64,000 nt of DNA from an uncultured Dorea sp. (GTDB lineage: Bacteria > Bacillota > Clostridia > Lachnospirales > Lachnospiraceae). The stretch lies in NCBI GenBank assembly GCA_910589275.1, contig CAJUTH010000003.1, positions 88,196-152,195 on the forward strand. Reading direction: 5' to 3'. This document shows positions 16,400-25,251 of the stretch, one piece after another. How positions within the stretch are numbered: position 1 is the stretch's first letter; every line of letters begins with the position of its first letter. Position numbers and translations under genes: made by a program. The notes below the pieces were generated by a model. It was not told the origin of the DNA, searched no databases, and was given only the letters and a program-made list of their open reading frames with translations.

Positions 16400-17602
16400 T
16401 TATATGCAGGGCAGCTTTACATAAAATGTATTCACCCCCTCCTTGCTCTCCGCCCATATTTTCCCTTTATGCCTCTTTACAATATTTGTTGCAATAGAAA
16501 GGCCAAGTCCGAAACTACCGCTGCTGCTTCTTGCTTCATCCGCCCGGTAGAACCGTTTAAAAATATTCCCCAGCTCATCCGGAGGGATTTCATCTCCTTC
16601 ATTGGATAGCGATAATATACATTGACGTTTCCCTTGTTTTTTCAAACTCAGACATATAGTTCCGTGCTCCTTACTATACTTCCCCGCATTATCCAGCAAT
16701 ATTTCTATCGTCTGGCGAAGCCCGGTGGAATCTCCGTTTACATGGATATGTTCTTCTACCTCCGTAGTCAGGGCCAGCCCTTTTTCAAAAAAAACCGGTT
16801 CAAATGGAAGCGCTGCATCCGATACCAGTTTGCTGAAGTCCACGGGTGCAAAAACCAGCTTTTCCTGTATACTGTCTGTCCTCGCCAATTCCAGCATCTG
16901 CTCGATCAACTTACGCATCTGCCTAGACATGACTAAGATATTCATCCGGCAGTCCCCTTTATCATCCTCGTTATACCCAGAACTATCCAGAAGCTCTGCA
17001 TTCGTCATAATTACAGTCAAAGGCGTTTTCAACTCATGGGAGGCGTCCGCTATAAACTGCCGCTGCTGCTTCCACGCCAGCTCAATCGGTTTCACCACCC
17101 ATCTAGAAAGAAGGATGCTGATCCATAAAAATACAAGAAAACTTAATCCCCCGATAAGAAAGCAGATACGCATTAGGTTTTTTAACGTGGCAAGCTCGTT
17201 GGACGCATCCACAAATACAAATCTCTGACGTCCCGGTGCGGGCATATGATAATAACGAAGATTATATGCCTCAATCATGCCGAAGGGTTTTTTTCGTTCC
17301 ATCACTTCTCCTACCAGATCATCTATGAACGCTTCGTCCGACAAGTCATAATATCCCCCTGTCGCCGCCTCTCCGTCCGGCCCGACCTCAATGGTAAAAT
17401 ACGGAAGGCTTACCGCCTGCTCCGGCTTACCCGGTACATCCCTCCTATCCGGTCTGCCGGCAATATTCTGCATCATAATGATGCTGTCCGCCTCAATATT
17501 TCTCTTCATAATATGATAAACCAGCCCTAAAATCACGCAGATCATAAGGGTGACGATTACCATATTAATAAAAATAAACTTTCCTTTCAGCCTCTTAATC
17601 AT
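16400..17602 (-). CDS. Sensor histidine kinase
   Basis: 400 residues. Membrane helices at about 10-31 and 147-168 enclose an extracytoplasmic sensor of about 110 residues. No clear HAMP domain: the second helix leads within about 20 residues into the dimerisation helix with phospho-acceptor His189 (ADASHELKTPL). N box EILLDNAGKYS, F box IFKRFYRADEA, G box GSFGLGLSIATNI. The start overlaps the regulator's stop by 8 bases, so the two are translationally coupled. The signal is unknown. Confidence 0.93.
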   Translation of the reverse strand: MIKRLKGKFIFINMVIVTLMICVILGLVYHIMKRNIEADSIIMMQNIAGRPDRRDVPGKPEQAVSLPYFTIEVGPDGEAATGGYYDLSDEAFIDDLVGEVMERKKPFGMIEAYNLRYYHMPAPGRQRFVFVDASNELATLKNLMRICFLIGGLSFLVFLWISILLSRWVVKPIELAWKQQRQFIADASHELKTPLTVIMTNAELLDSSGYNEDDKGDCRMNILVMSRQMRKLIEQMLELARTDSIQEKLVFAPVDFSKLVSDAALPFEPVFFEKGLALTTEVEEHIHVNGDSTGLRQTIEILLDNAGKYSKEHGTICLSLKKQGKRQCILSLSNEGDEIPPDELGNIFKRFYRADEARSSSGSFGLGLSIATNIVKRHKGKIWAESKEGVNTFYVKLPCI

Positions 17603-18272
17603 CTTTTTTTACCTCCAGATGATATCCCAGTCTTCGAACCACCTCAATCCTGATATCCGACCCGATACTGGCAAGCTTCTTTCGCAAAAACCCAATATAC
17701 ACCTCCACATGGTTTTCTACCGCATCTGAATCATACCCCCATACCCTTGTCAGAATTGCCTCTTTAGAAAGGTTCCGCTCCCCAGTCTGAAAAAGATACC
17801 GCATAATATCAAATTCCTTCGCAGAGAGCCTTACCTGTTCGGAGCCGCAGACCAGCATGGCAGATGCCAGATCCAAGGAAGTATTGCCAAAGGTAACCTC
17901 ATCTACCTGGGCGCCCTGCCTGCGCAGCAGCGCATTGATACATGCCAGCAGTTCTCTTGTATCAAAGGGTTTTGCCAGATAATAATCTGCCCCGGAATTC
18001 AGTCCGCGAATCCGGTCTTCTAAATCTGCTTTTGCAGTCAGCATTAAGATCGGCACCCCCAAACGCTTAGCGCGGATCTTCTCCGCCGCCGCATAGCCGT
18101 CCATCTTCGGCATCATCACATCCAGAATCAACAGGTCATAAATCCCAAGCTCCGCATAGGCTACGCCGACTTCCCCGTCATACACAATCTCTACTTCAAA
18201 TCCCTGCTTCTCTAGAAGTTTCCCAATGGAATCAGCAAGCAGTTTCTCGTCTTCAATAATCAGTATTTTCAA
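17595..18272 (-). CDS. OmpR-family response regulator
   Basis: 225 residues: receiver domain (1-118) with the acidic pocket EDE at 7-9, phospho-acceptor Asp51 (LILDVMMPKMDG), Thr in LMLTAKAD and Lys in LAKPFD. The winged-helix DNA-binding domain (about 128-222) has LSAKEFDIMRYL and VWGYDSDAVENHVEVYIGFL. It precedes the kinase gene and overlaps it. The 273-bp gap upstream holds a terminator and two dyads that may be operator sites. Confidence 0.95.
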   Translation of the reverse strand: MKILIIEDEKLLADSIGKLLEKQGFEVEIVYDGEVGVAYAELGIYDLLILDVMMPKMDGYAAAEKIRAKRLGVPILMLTAKADLEDRIRGLNSGADYYLAKPFDTRELLACINALLRRQGAQVDEVTFGNTSLDLASAMLVCGSEQVRLSAKEFDIMRYLFQTGERNLSKEAILTRVWGYDSDAVENHVEVYIGFLRKKLASIGSDIRIEVVRRLGYHLEVKKDD

Positions 18273-18426
18273 GGCAGTATCCCTCCCATATTCTTATAAT
18301 CTCTCCATATCATGATATATACTGAATCTGAAAAGAAACTGAAAACCCTATTTCTTTTATACTGGATTTCCACACGCTCATGTCCCCTATGATTACTACG
18401 CTCAATGTATGTTTCTCCCTTCTTTT

Positions 18427-18442
18427 GTTAGTTGGAACTAAC
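18427..18442. repeat. Dyad upstream of the two-component operon
   Basis: GTTAGTT-GG-AACTAAC is a perfect 7-bp inverted repeat in the gap 18273-18545. A second, weaker AGTTA/TAACT dyad lies about 45 bases to the right. Both could be operators; there is no direct evidence. Confidence 0.35.
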
Positions 18443-18450
18443 TGCTGTTT

Positions 18451-18476
18451 AAAAGAAAATGCCTTACGGCATTCTC
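18451..18476 (-). terminator. Terminator of the lipoprotein gene
   Basis: AATGCC-GTAA-GGCATT on the minus strand followed by TTCTTTT, about 70 bases after the lipoprotein stop. It separates that gene from the two-component operon. Confidence 0.65.
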
Positions 18477-18545
18477 CTATAATCTAGTTAAAGTAGTCTA
18501 ACTTTTAATTTATCATAACATGTTCCGCTTTTTCTGTTAATACAC

Positions 18546-19640
18546 TTATTCAGACGGAATGATAGCGTCCATCATAGCGTTAAATTCGGCATCCTCCATT
18601 TGGTCATTCATCATATTCCATGCATTCCATGTTACCATAACGTTTTTCTCTTCTCCATAGGTTGGCTGGGCGGCATATTTTTCATATATTGTCAGACAAG
18701 CCTCGTTTACCTCTTCCTGACTATAGTAAACGCCTGCAGACAATTCTTCTGACGCGCTCAAAACGCTGGTATTCGGAGTAGTGTTCAATTCAAATTCGTA
18801 TTCGGTCATGGAATGCTTTTTTGTGATTCCCACAGAATACTTACAATTCTTAAACATTACCTTTATGGCGTTCGCTATTCTTTCACTCTGCTCTGCTGAA
18901 AATCCATCCATGCCAAAATCCTGAAAGGACTCTTCATACCACGCGGCCGCTTCCTCCGGGGTGTTTCCTGTATGTAACTGATAACGTTCTGTTTCTCCCT
19001 TTAGGCTGGCATCCAGATAAGCCTGAATAAAATCCCGCATATCAAATACATCCGCAACCGCCGTATAAGGCGCCATGTATCCTGGAAGCGCTGATTTTAA
19101 AAGCTCCTTCACATCTTCCTCTTTGATATCAAACCCGTCGCCTTTTTTAGCCACTTCAATCGTCTGGGACTTCTTCTGCTGTTTTTCTGCAGATTCCAGC
19201 AGTCCCGTATCCTTTTCAAGCAATGCTTTCACCTCAGTAGTCAAATCGGTAGAAGCAATATTCTTCGCGTATTCCTCGTTGATCGTCTCTGTGACAGCGG
19301 CAATGTCTAACGGCTCATAGGTCACTCTTACCAGATAGGTATCCTCCGACTCCTTGTCAGCCTTATTAAGCTCAAACTGAACCTGTTTAAGTGCGCTCTG
19401 TAGAAATGCCTCATACGGCTCCTTAAGCTCATCCGGAAAATCAATCACAAAGGATTCCTCCTCCTTTACCTTGGCGATACCATCCGCCAATACCTCCGCC
19501 AATTCTCCCTCTGACTCCTTAGCTCTCGTAATCTGTCTTCCAAGATAATCATCCGCCGCTTCCTTCTTCTCACATCCTCCGGCAAGCACTGCTCCAAAAA
19601 TCATAATGCCTGACAGCAGGATTAATCCTCTCTTTTTCAT
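18546..19640 (-). CDS. Putative lipoprotein, DUF5105-like
   Basis: 364 residues with a lipoprotein signal peptide: MKKRG, a hydrophobic stretch, then AGGC with the lipidated Cys at 23. The remainder is acidic and soluble, with a middle segment resembling clostridial DUF5105-type extracellular domains (VTYEPLDIAAV, FMAPYTAVADVFDMRDFIQ-like region). It is probably membrane-anchored on the outer face. It lies downstream of a small one-helix protein and upstream of the two-component operon, so it might be a sensing partner, but a terminator separates them. Function unknown. Confidence 0.7.
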   Translation of the reverse strand: MKKRGLILLSGIMIFGAVLAGGCEKKEAADDYLGRQITRAKESEGELAEVLADGIAKVKEEESFVIDFPDELKEPYEAFLQSALKQVQFELNKADKESEDTYLVRVTYEPLDIAAVTETINEEYAKNIASTDLTTEVKALLEKDTGLLESAEKQQKKSQTIEVAKKGDGFDIKEEDVKELLKSALPGYMAPYTAVADVFDMRDFIQAYLDASLKGETERYQLHTGNTPEEAAAWYEESFQDFGMDGFSAEQSERIANAIKVMFKNCKYSVGITKKHSMTEYEFELNTTPNTSVLSASEELSAGVYYSQEEVNEACLTIYEKYAAQPTYGEEKNVMVTWNAWNMMNDQMEDAEFNAMMDAIIPSE

Positions 19641-19687
19641 TGGTTTAACCTCATATATCTTTCCATTTATTCTGTTACAATTCTATA

Positions 19688-19984
19688 TTACAGGTTATTC
19701 CAGACTTCTGCAAGATTAGAATCTGATTCAATCGTCTGTGTTACCATCTGACTGCTTACCTTGGCAATTTTCACATCATGGTAATCCATCATCACAAATG
19801 CCGCGAACAAAACACAGCACAATATCACCCGGAGTCCAAAACTTCCGGCAGGCGCTTCCTCCCCGTACAAATCAGAATAAATATTTCCATACCGGGGGTG
19901 AATGGCCGGAGGAATCCGGCTGTCCCTGTAAAGCGCTCTGGTAGATTCCAGCAGTTCCTTTCTTCTCTTCTCCGACTGATTCAT
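19688..19984 (-). CDS. Small single-pass membrane protein, function unknown (98 aa)
   Basis: The basic N-terminal half (EKRRKELLESTRALYRDSR) is followed by PAIHPRYGNIYSDLYGEE, one membrane helix at about 48-66 (FGLRVILCCVLFAAFVMM) and an outer tail of about 30 residues. Positive-inside charge predicts a cytoplasmic N terminus. It is 47 bp upstream of the lipoprotein gene on the same strand, so the two likely form an operon. Not recognised; the tyrosine/proline-rich block before the helix is a conserved-looking feature. Confidence 0.6.
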   Translation of the reverse strand: MNQSEKRRKELLESTRALYRDSRIPPAIHPRYGNIYSDLYGEEAPAGSFGLRVILCCVLFAAFVMMDYHDVKIAKVSSQMVTQTIESDSNLAEVWNNL

Positions 19985-20075
19985 CTAATCACTATCTCCA
20001 TAAAGTATTTATTAGTACAATCTATGCCGAAGCCTGTCCATATATGCCTGTTGTCTGTCATTTATTTTTGAAATG

Positions 20076-21359
20076 TTATCTGTCGGCAAGCTCACGGATA
20101 ATGTCCTCCCAATTCACTCCGCGCTCAACCATCAGCACCATAGCATGATACAGGAAATCTGCCATTTCATATTTTATCTCTTCGGGATTCGGGTTCTTTG
20201 CGGCAATAATAATTTCTGTAGCCTCCTCGCCCACCTTTTTGAGGATCTTATCAATCCCCTTATCAAACAGATAATTGGTATAGGACCCTTCCCTTGGATT
20301 CTTTCTCCTATCCTCTATGGTCTCATAAACAGATTCAAATACCCTAAGAGGATTGGTCTCGTCAAAATCCATCCCCACAATGGGCTGGAAAAAGCAGGTC
20401 TCATTTCCGGTATGACAGGCGGCTCCCACCTGATCCACCTTTGCAAGCAGCGTATCCTTATCGCAGTCTATCGTAAGAGATTTCACGTATTGATAATGGC
20501 CGCTGGTTTCTCCTTTTACCCACTGGCACTTTCTGCTTCGGCTGTAATAGGTCATCCTTCCGGTCTTAATCGTAGCATAAAAAGCTTCTTTATTCATATA
20601 AGCCATCATCAAAACTTCTCTAGTCTTATAATGCTGCACGATAACCGGAATCAGCCCCTCCGCATTAAGCTTAAATTCAGAAAATTCCATTATGCTCTCA
20701 AAAGAGGTCATAGATATCTTCTCTTGCTCGCATTTTTCTTTAAATATGTTAAACTCCATATCTGTCTGACTCACATATCTCCCCGACAGGCCTCTGACAA
20801 CCGGACATTTCAAAATCTTAAACAGCTCCTGCTCTTCCATGGTATCCGTAACGATCACACAGGGTATCTCGGTTGTATTTATAACAGAATCCAAATCCAG
20901 TCTGTGCATAAATACAATCTCACTGCAGTGCTCATTGATTGAATGCTGGTGTTTAAACAGTGAATCAAAATCATTCAGCGAAACTGCAATCTTTTCTCTG
21001 CCAAAACGAAGAGATGCCTCCTCCATCATTTCTACACTGTTTCTTTTTGAAAAATTAATCAGAACTCTCTTTGCGCCGGTATAAAGAATTTTCTTCACAT
21101 CCTCCTGCCGCCGGATATTTCCGCCGGCAATCATGGGTATTCGGATTACCCGGTTAATCTTTTTCATAAGGCCGATGGCTTCATCATGCTCTTCGTCCGT
21201 CTCTGAAAGATCAAATACCAATAATTCATCCGCACCGTGTTCACTGTAATACTTTGCCAGTTTGATCACATCATTTGTAAGAACTGTTTTATCGTCAAAC
21301 CATTTTACCGCATTTCCCGAATCTATAAATATACATGGAATTACTCTCTTATAAATCAT
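20076..21359 (-). CDS. hisIE: HisIE (PRA-CH/PRA-PH) with a degenerate HisF-like N-terminal domain
   Basis: 427 residues. HisI (phosphoribosyl-AMP cyclohydrolase, about 225-330) is recognisable by TGRMTYYSRSRKCQWVKGE, DCDKD and the metal-ligand cysteines in GAACHTGNETCFF. HisE (phosphoribosyl-ATP pyrophosphohydrolase, about 338-427) has KVGEEATEIIIAAKN and EMADFLYHAMVLM. Residues 1-205 align with HisF/HisA barrels (MIYKRVIPC..., GADELLVFDL, PMIAGGNIR, GAKRVLINF). However, Phe11 and Asn129 occupy the places of the two catalytic aspartates of HisF (Asp11 and Asp130 in the Thermotoga enzyme), so that domain is probably not a cyclase. GAGG eight bases upstream fixes the start at MIYKRV. Last gene of the his operon, 11 bp after hisB. 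Confidence 0.9.
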   Translation of the reverse strand: MIYKRVIPCIFIDSGNAVKWFDDKTVLTNDVIKLAKYYSEHGADELLVFDLSETDEEHDEAIGLMKKINRVIRIPMIAGGNIRRQEDVKKILYTGAKRVLINFSKRNSVEMMEEASLRFGREKIAVSLNDFDSLFKHQHSINEHCSEIVFMHRLDLDSVINTTEIPCVIVTDTMEEQELFKILKCPVVRGLSGRYVSQTDMEFNIFKEKCEQEKISMTSFESIMEFSEFKLNAEGLIPVIVQHYKTREVLMMAYMNKEAFYATIKTGRMTYYSRSRKCQWVKGETSGHYQYVKSLTIDCDKDTLLAKVDQVGAACHTGNETCFFQPIVGMDFDETNPLRVFESVYETIEDRRKNPREGSYTNYLFDKGIDKILKKVGEEATEIIIAAKNPNPEEIKYEMADFLYHAMVLMVERGVNWEDIIRELADR

Positions 21360-21370
21360 GCTGCCATCCT

Positions 21371-21958
21371 CTACAGCGTGCCCTTCGTGGTCCACGCTTC
21401 TTTCATTCTTGGTTCTTCTGCCGCCGCCATATCCAGCGCTTTTCCAAATGCTTTGAATAAAGCTTCGGCCATATGATGATTGTTGCCTCTGTCCATAATC
21501 TTTAAATGCAGATTCATGGCGGCGCTGTAAGATACCGCGTAGAAAAATTCTTTTATCATCTCTGTGTCCATATCGCCCAGCCTCTCACAGGTGAAATCCG
21601 CCTGATAGTTTAAATAAGGCCTTCCGGACAGATCAATCGCGCCAAGCGCCAATGTCTCATCCATGGGAAGCAGGATGCTTCCATAGCGCCGAATCCCCGC
21701 CTTGTCTCCTAATGCTTCCCGAATCACTGTTCCCAGCACGATTCCTGTATCCTCAACCGTATGATGGCAGTCCACACACAAGTCTCCTTCTGCCTTTACC
21801 TGAAGGTCAAACAGACCGTGGCGGGCAAATCCGTCCAGCATATGGTCAAAAAAACCGATGCCAGTGTGTATCTCGCTTTTTCCCTGCCCGTCCAAATTGA
21901 TGGTTACAGATATATCGGTTTCCTTTGTTGTTCGCCTATAGCTTGCCGTCCTGTCCAT
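21371..21958 (-). CDS. hisB: Imidazoleglycerol-phosphate dehydratase
   Basis: Sixth step of histidine synthesis; Mn-dependent. 195 residues with the family blocks GIGFFDHMLDGFARHG, DCHHTVEDTGIVLG (metal-binding His and Glu) and NNHHMAEALFKAFGKAL. GGGGAGGG six bases before the ATG fixes the start at MDRTASYRR, giving a 23-base overlap with the end of hisD. This is the monofunctional form without the phosphatase domain. Confidence 0.96.
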   Translation of the reverse strand: MDRTASYRRTTKETDISVTINLDGQGKSEIHTGIGFFDHMLDGFARHGLFDLQVKAEGDLCVDCHHTVEDTGIVLGTVIREALGDKAGIRRYGSILLPMDETLALGAIDLSGRPYLNYQADFTCERLGDMDTEMIKEFFYAVSYSAAMNLHLKIMDRGNNHHMAEALFKAFGKALDMAAAEEPRMKEAWTTKGTL

Positions 21959-23261
21959 TGGTATCCCTCCCCTGCTCAAATCGAACTTTGATTGAATTGG
22001 CATGAGCCGTCAAATGCTCAGCTTCCGCAAAAGCTTCGATATCCTCATGCACCTGTTCAAGCGCTTCTTTTGAATAACCTATTATGCTTGATTTTTTGAT
22101 GAAATCATCCACCGAGAGCGGCGAGAAGAATTTTGCGGTGCCGTTGGTTGGAAGTACATGGTTCGGTCCGGCAAAGTAATCTCCCAATGGCTCGCTTGCG
22201 TATTCTCCTATAAAAATCGCCCCCGCATTCCGGATTCTAGTCATAACTTCATAAGGATTCTTTGTCATAATCTCTAAGTGTTCCGAAGCCACCTCATTGG
22301 CGATATCAATCACATCCTCCATCGTATCTGCAAGAAGGATATATCCGTAATTGTCCAGAGATTTCCGGATGATTTCCGCTCTGGAAAGCTCCTGTAAGAA
22401 TCCATCCACCTGTTCGGAAACCGCCTCTGCAAGCTCGGCGCTGGTGGTCACTAAAATTGCCGACGCAAGTTCGTCATGTTCCGCCTGAGACAATAGGTCA
22501 GCGGCCACGTATCTCGGATTTGCCGTTTCGTCGGCTATCACCATAATCTCACTGGGGCCTGCGATCGCGTCAATGCTTACGTGACCGTATACGGCCCTTT
22601 TGGCAAGCGCCACGTAGATATTGCCGGGTCCCACAATCTTATCCACCTTAGGAATACTCTCTGTACCATATGCCAACGCCGCTACAGCCTGAGCTCCGCC
22701 AACCTTATAGATTACATCCGCCCCAGCCTCATGAGCAGCCACCAGCGTGTTTGAATTTACTTTACCATCCCTTCCCGGAGGTGTTACCATAACGATTTCA
22801 TCCACACCGGCTGCTTTTGCCGGTACTATGTTCATAAGTACAGAAGAAGGATATGCCGCTTTCCCGCCCGGCACATAGACTCCTACTCTATGAAGGGCCG
22901 TTACTTTCTGTCCCAGAATCGTCCCGTCCGGCCTGCTGTCAAACCAACTGTACTGCCTCTGCTTCTCGTGGTAATCTCGGATATTCGCAAGGGCTCTGCG
23001 AATGATACGCACCAGCTCATCTCCCGCCTCTTCATAGGCCCACTTTACTTCCTCCTCCGTCACGCGAACATTCCCCGCATGTATGTCAGCATGGTCAAAC
23101 TGAGCGGTATAGTCAAACAACGCTTTGTCTTTCTCCGTCTTCACTCGTTCTAGAATCTCTGCCACGCCGGACTCATACTGGCTATAGCTGCCAGGACTTC
23201 GTTTCAGCAGCTCCTCCAGAAGATTTTCCCTTGTTCCCTTATCTAGTCTTTTGATTCTCAT
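21936..23261 (-). CDS. hisD: Histidinol dehydrogenase
   Basis: Last two oxidations of histidine synthesis, histidinol to histidine, Zn- and NAD-dependent. 441 residues. Motifs: VYVPGGKAAYPSSVLMN, VDKIVGPGNIYVALAKRAVY, IAGPSEIMVIAD, SQAEHDELA (zinc/catalytic Glu-His) and FAGPNHVLPTNGTA with the catalytic His. The ATG at 23261 has GGAAG at good spacing; a GTG six bases upstream is less likely. Confidence 0.97.
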   Translation of the reverse strand: MRIKRLDKGTRENLLEELLKRSPGSYSQYESGVAEILERVKTEKDKALFDYTAQFDHADIHAGNVRVTEEEVKWAYEEAGDELVRIIRRALANIRDYHEKQRQYSWFDSRPDGTILGQKVTALHRVGVYVPGGKAAYPSSVLMNIVPAKAAGVDEIVMVTPPGRDGKVNSNTLVAAHEAGADVIYKVGGAQAVAALAYGTESIPKVDKIVGPGNIYVALAKRAVYGHVSIDAIAGPSEIMVIADETANPRYVAADLLSQAEHDELASAILVTTSAELAEAVSEQVDGFLQELSRAEIIRKSLDNYGYILLADTMEDVIDIANEVASEHLEIMTKNPYEVMTRIRNAGAIFIGEYASEPLGDYFAGPNHVLPTNGTAKFFSPLSVDDFIKKSSIIGYSKEALEQVHEDIEAFAEAEHLTAHANSIKVRFEQGRDTNGQDGKL

Positions 23262-23277
23262 ATTCACACTTCCCTAT

Positions 23278-23913
23278 TTAGATTACGGCCCTCAGCCGCT
23301 GAATCAGATCCTTAATCCGGCCGCTTTCCATCCGCATACTGACCGGATTCACGATCATTCTTGCCGACAAGGGACAGACCTCCTCCAACACCGACAAGCC
23401 ATTCTCCCTTAAGGTAGACCCGGTTTCTACAATATCGCAGATCACCTCCGATAAGCCTACGATGGGCGCCAGCTCAATAGAACCATTCAGTTTGATAATC
23501 TCTACAGTCTGGTGCTTCACGTTATAAAAATAATCCTTTGCAATATTCGGGTACTTAGTTGCCACCCGGATCAGCTCATGATGCTTGAGATATGCACCGG
23601 CGCTTTTTGGTCCGCAGATACACATCCTGCATTTCCCATAACCTAGGTCTAATACCTCATGTACCTTACGCCCTTCTTCCAGAATCGTATCCCGGCCGGC
23701 TACGCCGATATCTGCGGCCCCATATTCCACATAGGTAGGCACATCCGGCCCTTTCGAGAGGAAAAACCGAAGCTTTAACTCTTCGTTTACAAAAATCAGC
23801 TTCCTAGAGTTCTTATCCTTCATCTCTTCGCAGGTAATTCCAATCTGTTCCAGAAGATCCAATGTCTGTTCTGCCAGACGCCCCTTTCCAAGGGCAAATG
23901 TAAGATATCTCAT
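23278..23913 (-). CDS. hisG: ATP phosphoribosyltransferase, short catalytic form
   Basis: Committed step of histidine synthesis, joining ATP and PRPP. 211 residues is the short HisG form that lacks the C-terminal histidine-sensing domain and needs HisZ, which is encoded directly upstream. Motifs: LGKGRLAEQT, PTYVEYGAADIGVAGRDTI and the PRPP-binding region IVETGSTLRENGL. AGGAG lies six bases before the start. Feedback inhibition would be conferred by HisZ. Confidence 0.96.
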   Translation of the reverse strand: MRYLTFALGKGRLAEQTLDLLEQIGITCEEMKDKNSRKLIFVNEELKLRFFLSKGPDVPTYVEYGAADIGVAGRDTILEEGRKVHEVLDLGYGKCRMCICGPKSAGAYLKHHELIRVATKYPNIAKDYFYNVKHQTVEIIKLNGSIELAPIVGLSEVICDIVETGSTLRENGLSVLEEVCPLSARMIVNPVSMRMESGRIKDLIQRLRAVI

Positions 23914-23931
23914 AACAGGCTCCTATCTATT

Positions 23932-25173
23932 TCAATTAATTAGCTTTCTCTCTCCGGTCACCAGATTGATCATAACAATCTGGTGGTTATCCTGAATATA
24001 AATCAGATTGCCGGCATAATTCTCTTTGCCGTATTCCATATACTCCTCTAAAGATTTAGAAGGGAGTCTGCGCACAAGCTCCGTGTTCTTGCATTTTTCA
24101 CGGAAATCCCTTGCAAGTTTAATTGCAGTCTTCTGTTTTCCTTCATCATAAAGAATCAGAGTATTCTTTCTTGCATAGGAAATACGGATATGCTGTCTGG
24201 TCAGGGCGTTCATAAGCTGGTCAATGACAAGGGCAAAACCAATTGACGGCGACTTCCTTCCAAATTTCTCCAGCAGATGATCATACCGTCCTCCCTTTAC
24301 AATCGCGTCGCCGGTGCCATGGGTATAACCCCGGAAAATAATTCCGGTATAATATCCATACAATCCGCTCATGCTAAAATCAAAGGAAATATTATCCTCC
24401 ACTCCATATATCTTCAAGATATCATAAATGCGTTCCAGCCTTCTGACCGCCTTTACCGCTTTGGAATTTGGCGCAATATTCTTTGCCTGAATCAGCACCT
24501 CCCTGCCGCCGTACATATCCTCTAAGGCGGCAAACGCCTCCTTGGCGCTTCTTCTCACCTGAATGCTCTCAAGATATTCTTCCACGCCAAAAAAATTACG
24601 GTTTCCAATCAGCTCCCTGACCCGTGCTTCCGCTTCCTCGTCTAAAGAGGCGTCTTCGATCAGACTTTGAAGATAATCTACAATGCCCACACTCAGTTCA
24701 AAATCCCGGAGTCCGATCGTAGTAAAGCAGTCCACCACCATAGCAAGCATCTCCGCGTCCGCTTCTATAGAATCTACGCCGATCAGCTCGGCGCCCATCT
24801 GCGTAGCCTCTCTCATACGCCCCTGATAGCTTCCCGTATAGTTTAAAAAAGTATTGCCGGTATAGCACAGCCTCACAGGCATCCCGTTATCCGGAAATAA
24901 TGTTGCCGCCGCTCTTGCAACAGACGGAGTAAAATCCGGACGAAGCACCAGCGTATTTCCTTCTTTATCAAAAAACTTGTATAATTCCTTTGACGGGATC
25001 GTCCCAATCTCCTTGCGAAACACATCAAAAAATTCAAAGGTCGGCGGCTGGATATCCCGGTACCCGTACATCTGAAGCACCTTGTGCAGCCTGCTCTCCA
25101 GCGACAGTTTCTTTCCGCATTCTATATTATAAATATCCCGGACTCCCTCCGGCGTATGTTGTAATTGTTTCAT
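23932..25173 (-). CDS. hisZ: ATP phosphoribosyltransferase regulatory subunit
   Basis: 413-residue HisRS paralogue that lacks tRNA charging and regulates short HisG. Class II synthetase-like features: TPEGVRDI at the start, TLVLRPDFTPSVARAAA, YQGRMREATQMGAELIG and KGGRYDHLLEKFG. It is the first gene of the his operon and has a full-consensus promoter; the leader is only about 40 nt, with no room for a T-box. Confidence 0.95.
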   Translation of the reverse strand: MKQLQHTPEGVRDIYNIECGKKLSLESRLHKVLQMYGYRDIQPPTFEFFDVFRKEIGTIPSKELYKFFDKEGNTLVLRPDFTPSVARAAATLFPDNGMPVRLCYTGNTFLNYTGSYQGRMREATQMGAELIGVDSIEADAEMLAMVVDCFTTIGLRDFELSVGIVDYLQSLIEDASLDEEAEARVRELIGNRNFFGVEEYLESIQVRRSAKEAFAALEDMYGGREVLIQAKNIAPNSKAVKAVRRLERIYDILKIYGVEDNISFDFSMSGLYGYYTGIIFRGYTHGTGDAIVKGGRYDHLLEKFGRKSPSIGFALVIDQLMNALTRQHIRISYARKNTLILYDEGKQKTAIKLARDFREKCKNTELVRRLPSKSLEEYMEYGKENYAGNLIYIQDNHQIVMINLVTGERKLIN

Positions 25174-25222
25174 CCTTGCTCTCCCTGCACTTTAACTTAC
25201 TACCATGTTAAAATCCTTTTGC

Positions 25223-25251
25223 ATTATACGTATTTTTTTTAATACTGTCAA
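25223..25251 (-). promoter_or_regulatory. Consensus promoter of the his operon
   Basis: Minus-strand TTGACA, exactly 17 bp, TATAAT: a perfect sigma-A match. The -35 hexamer overlaps the TGA stop of recU. Predicted start about 43 bases before hisZ. Confidence 0.85.

Noticed and set aside
25174..25247. T-box or his leader peptide before hisZ
   Set aside because: The gap is only 74 bp and is filled by the consensus promoter; no room for a T-box, and no His-rich peptide is found.
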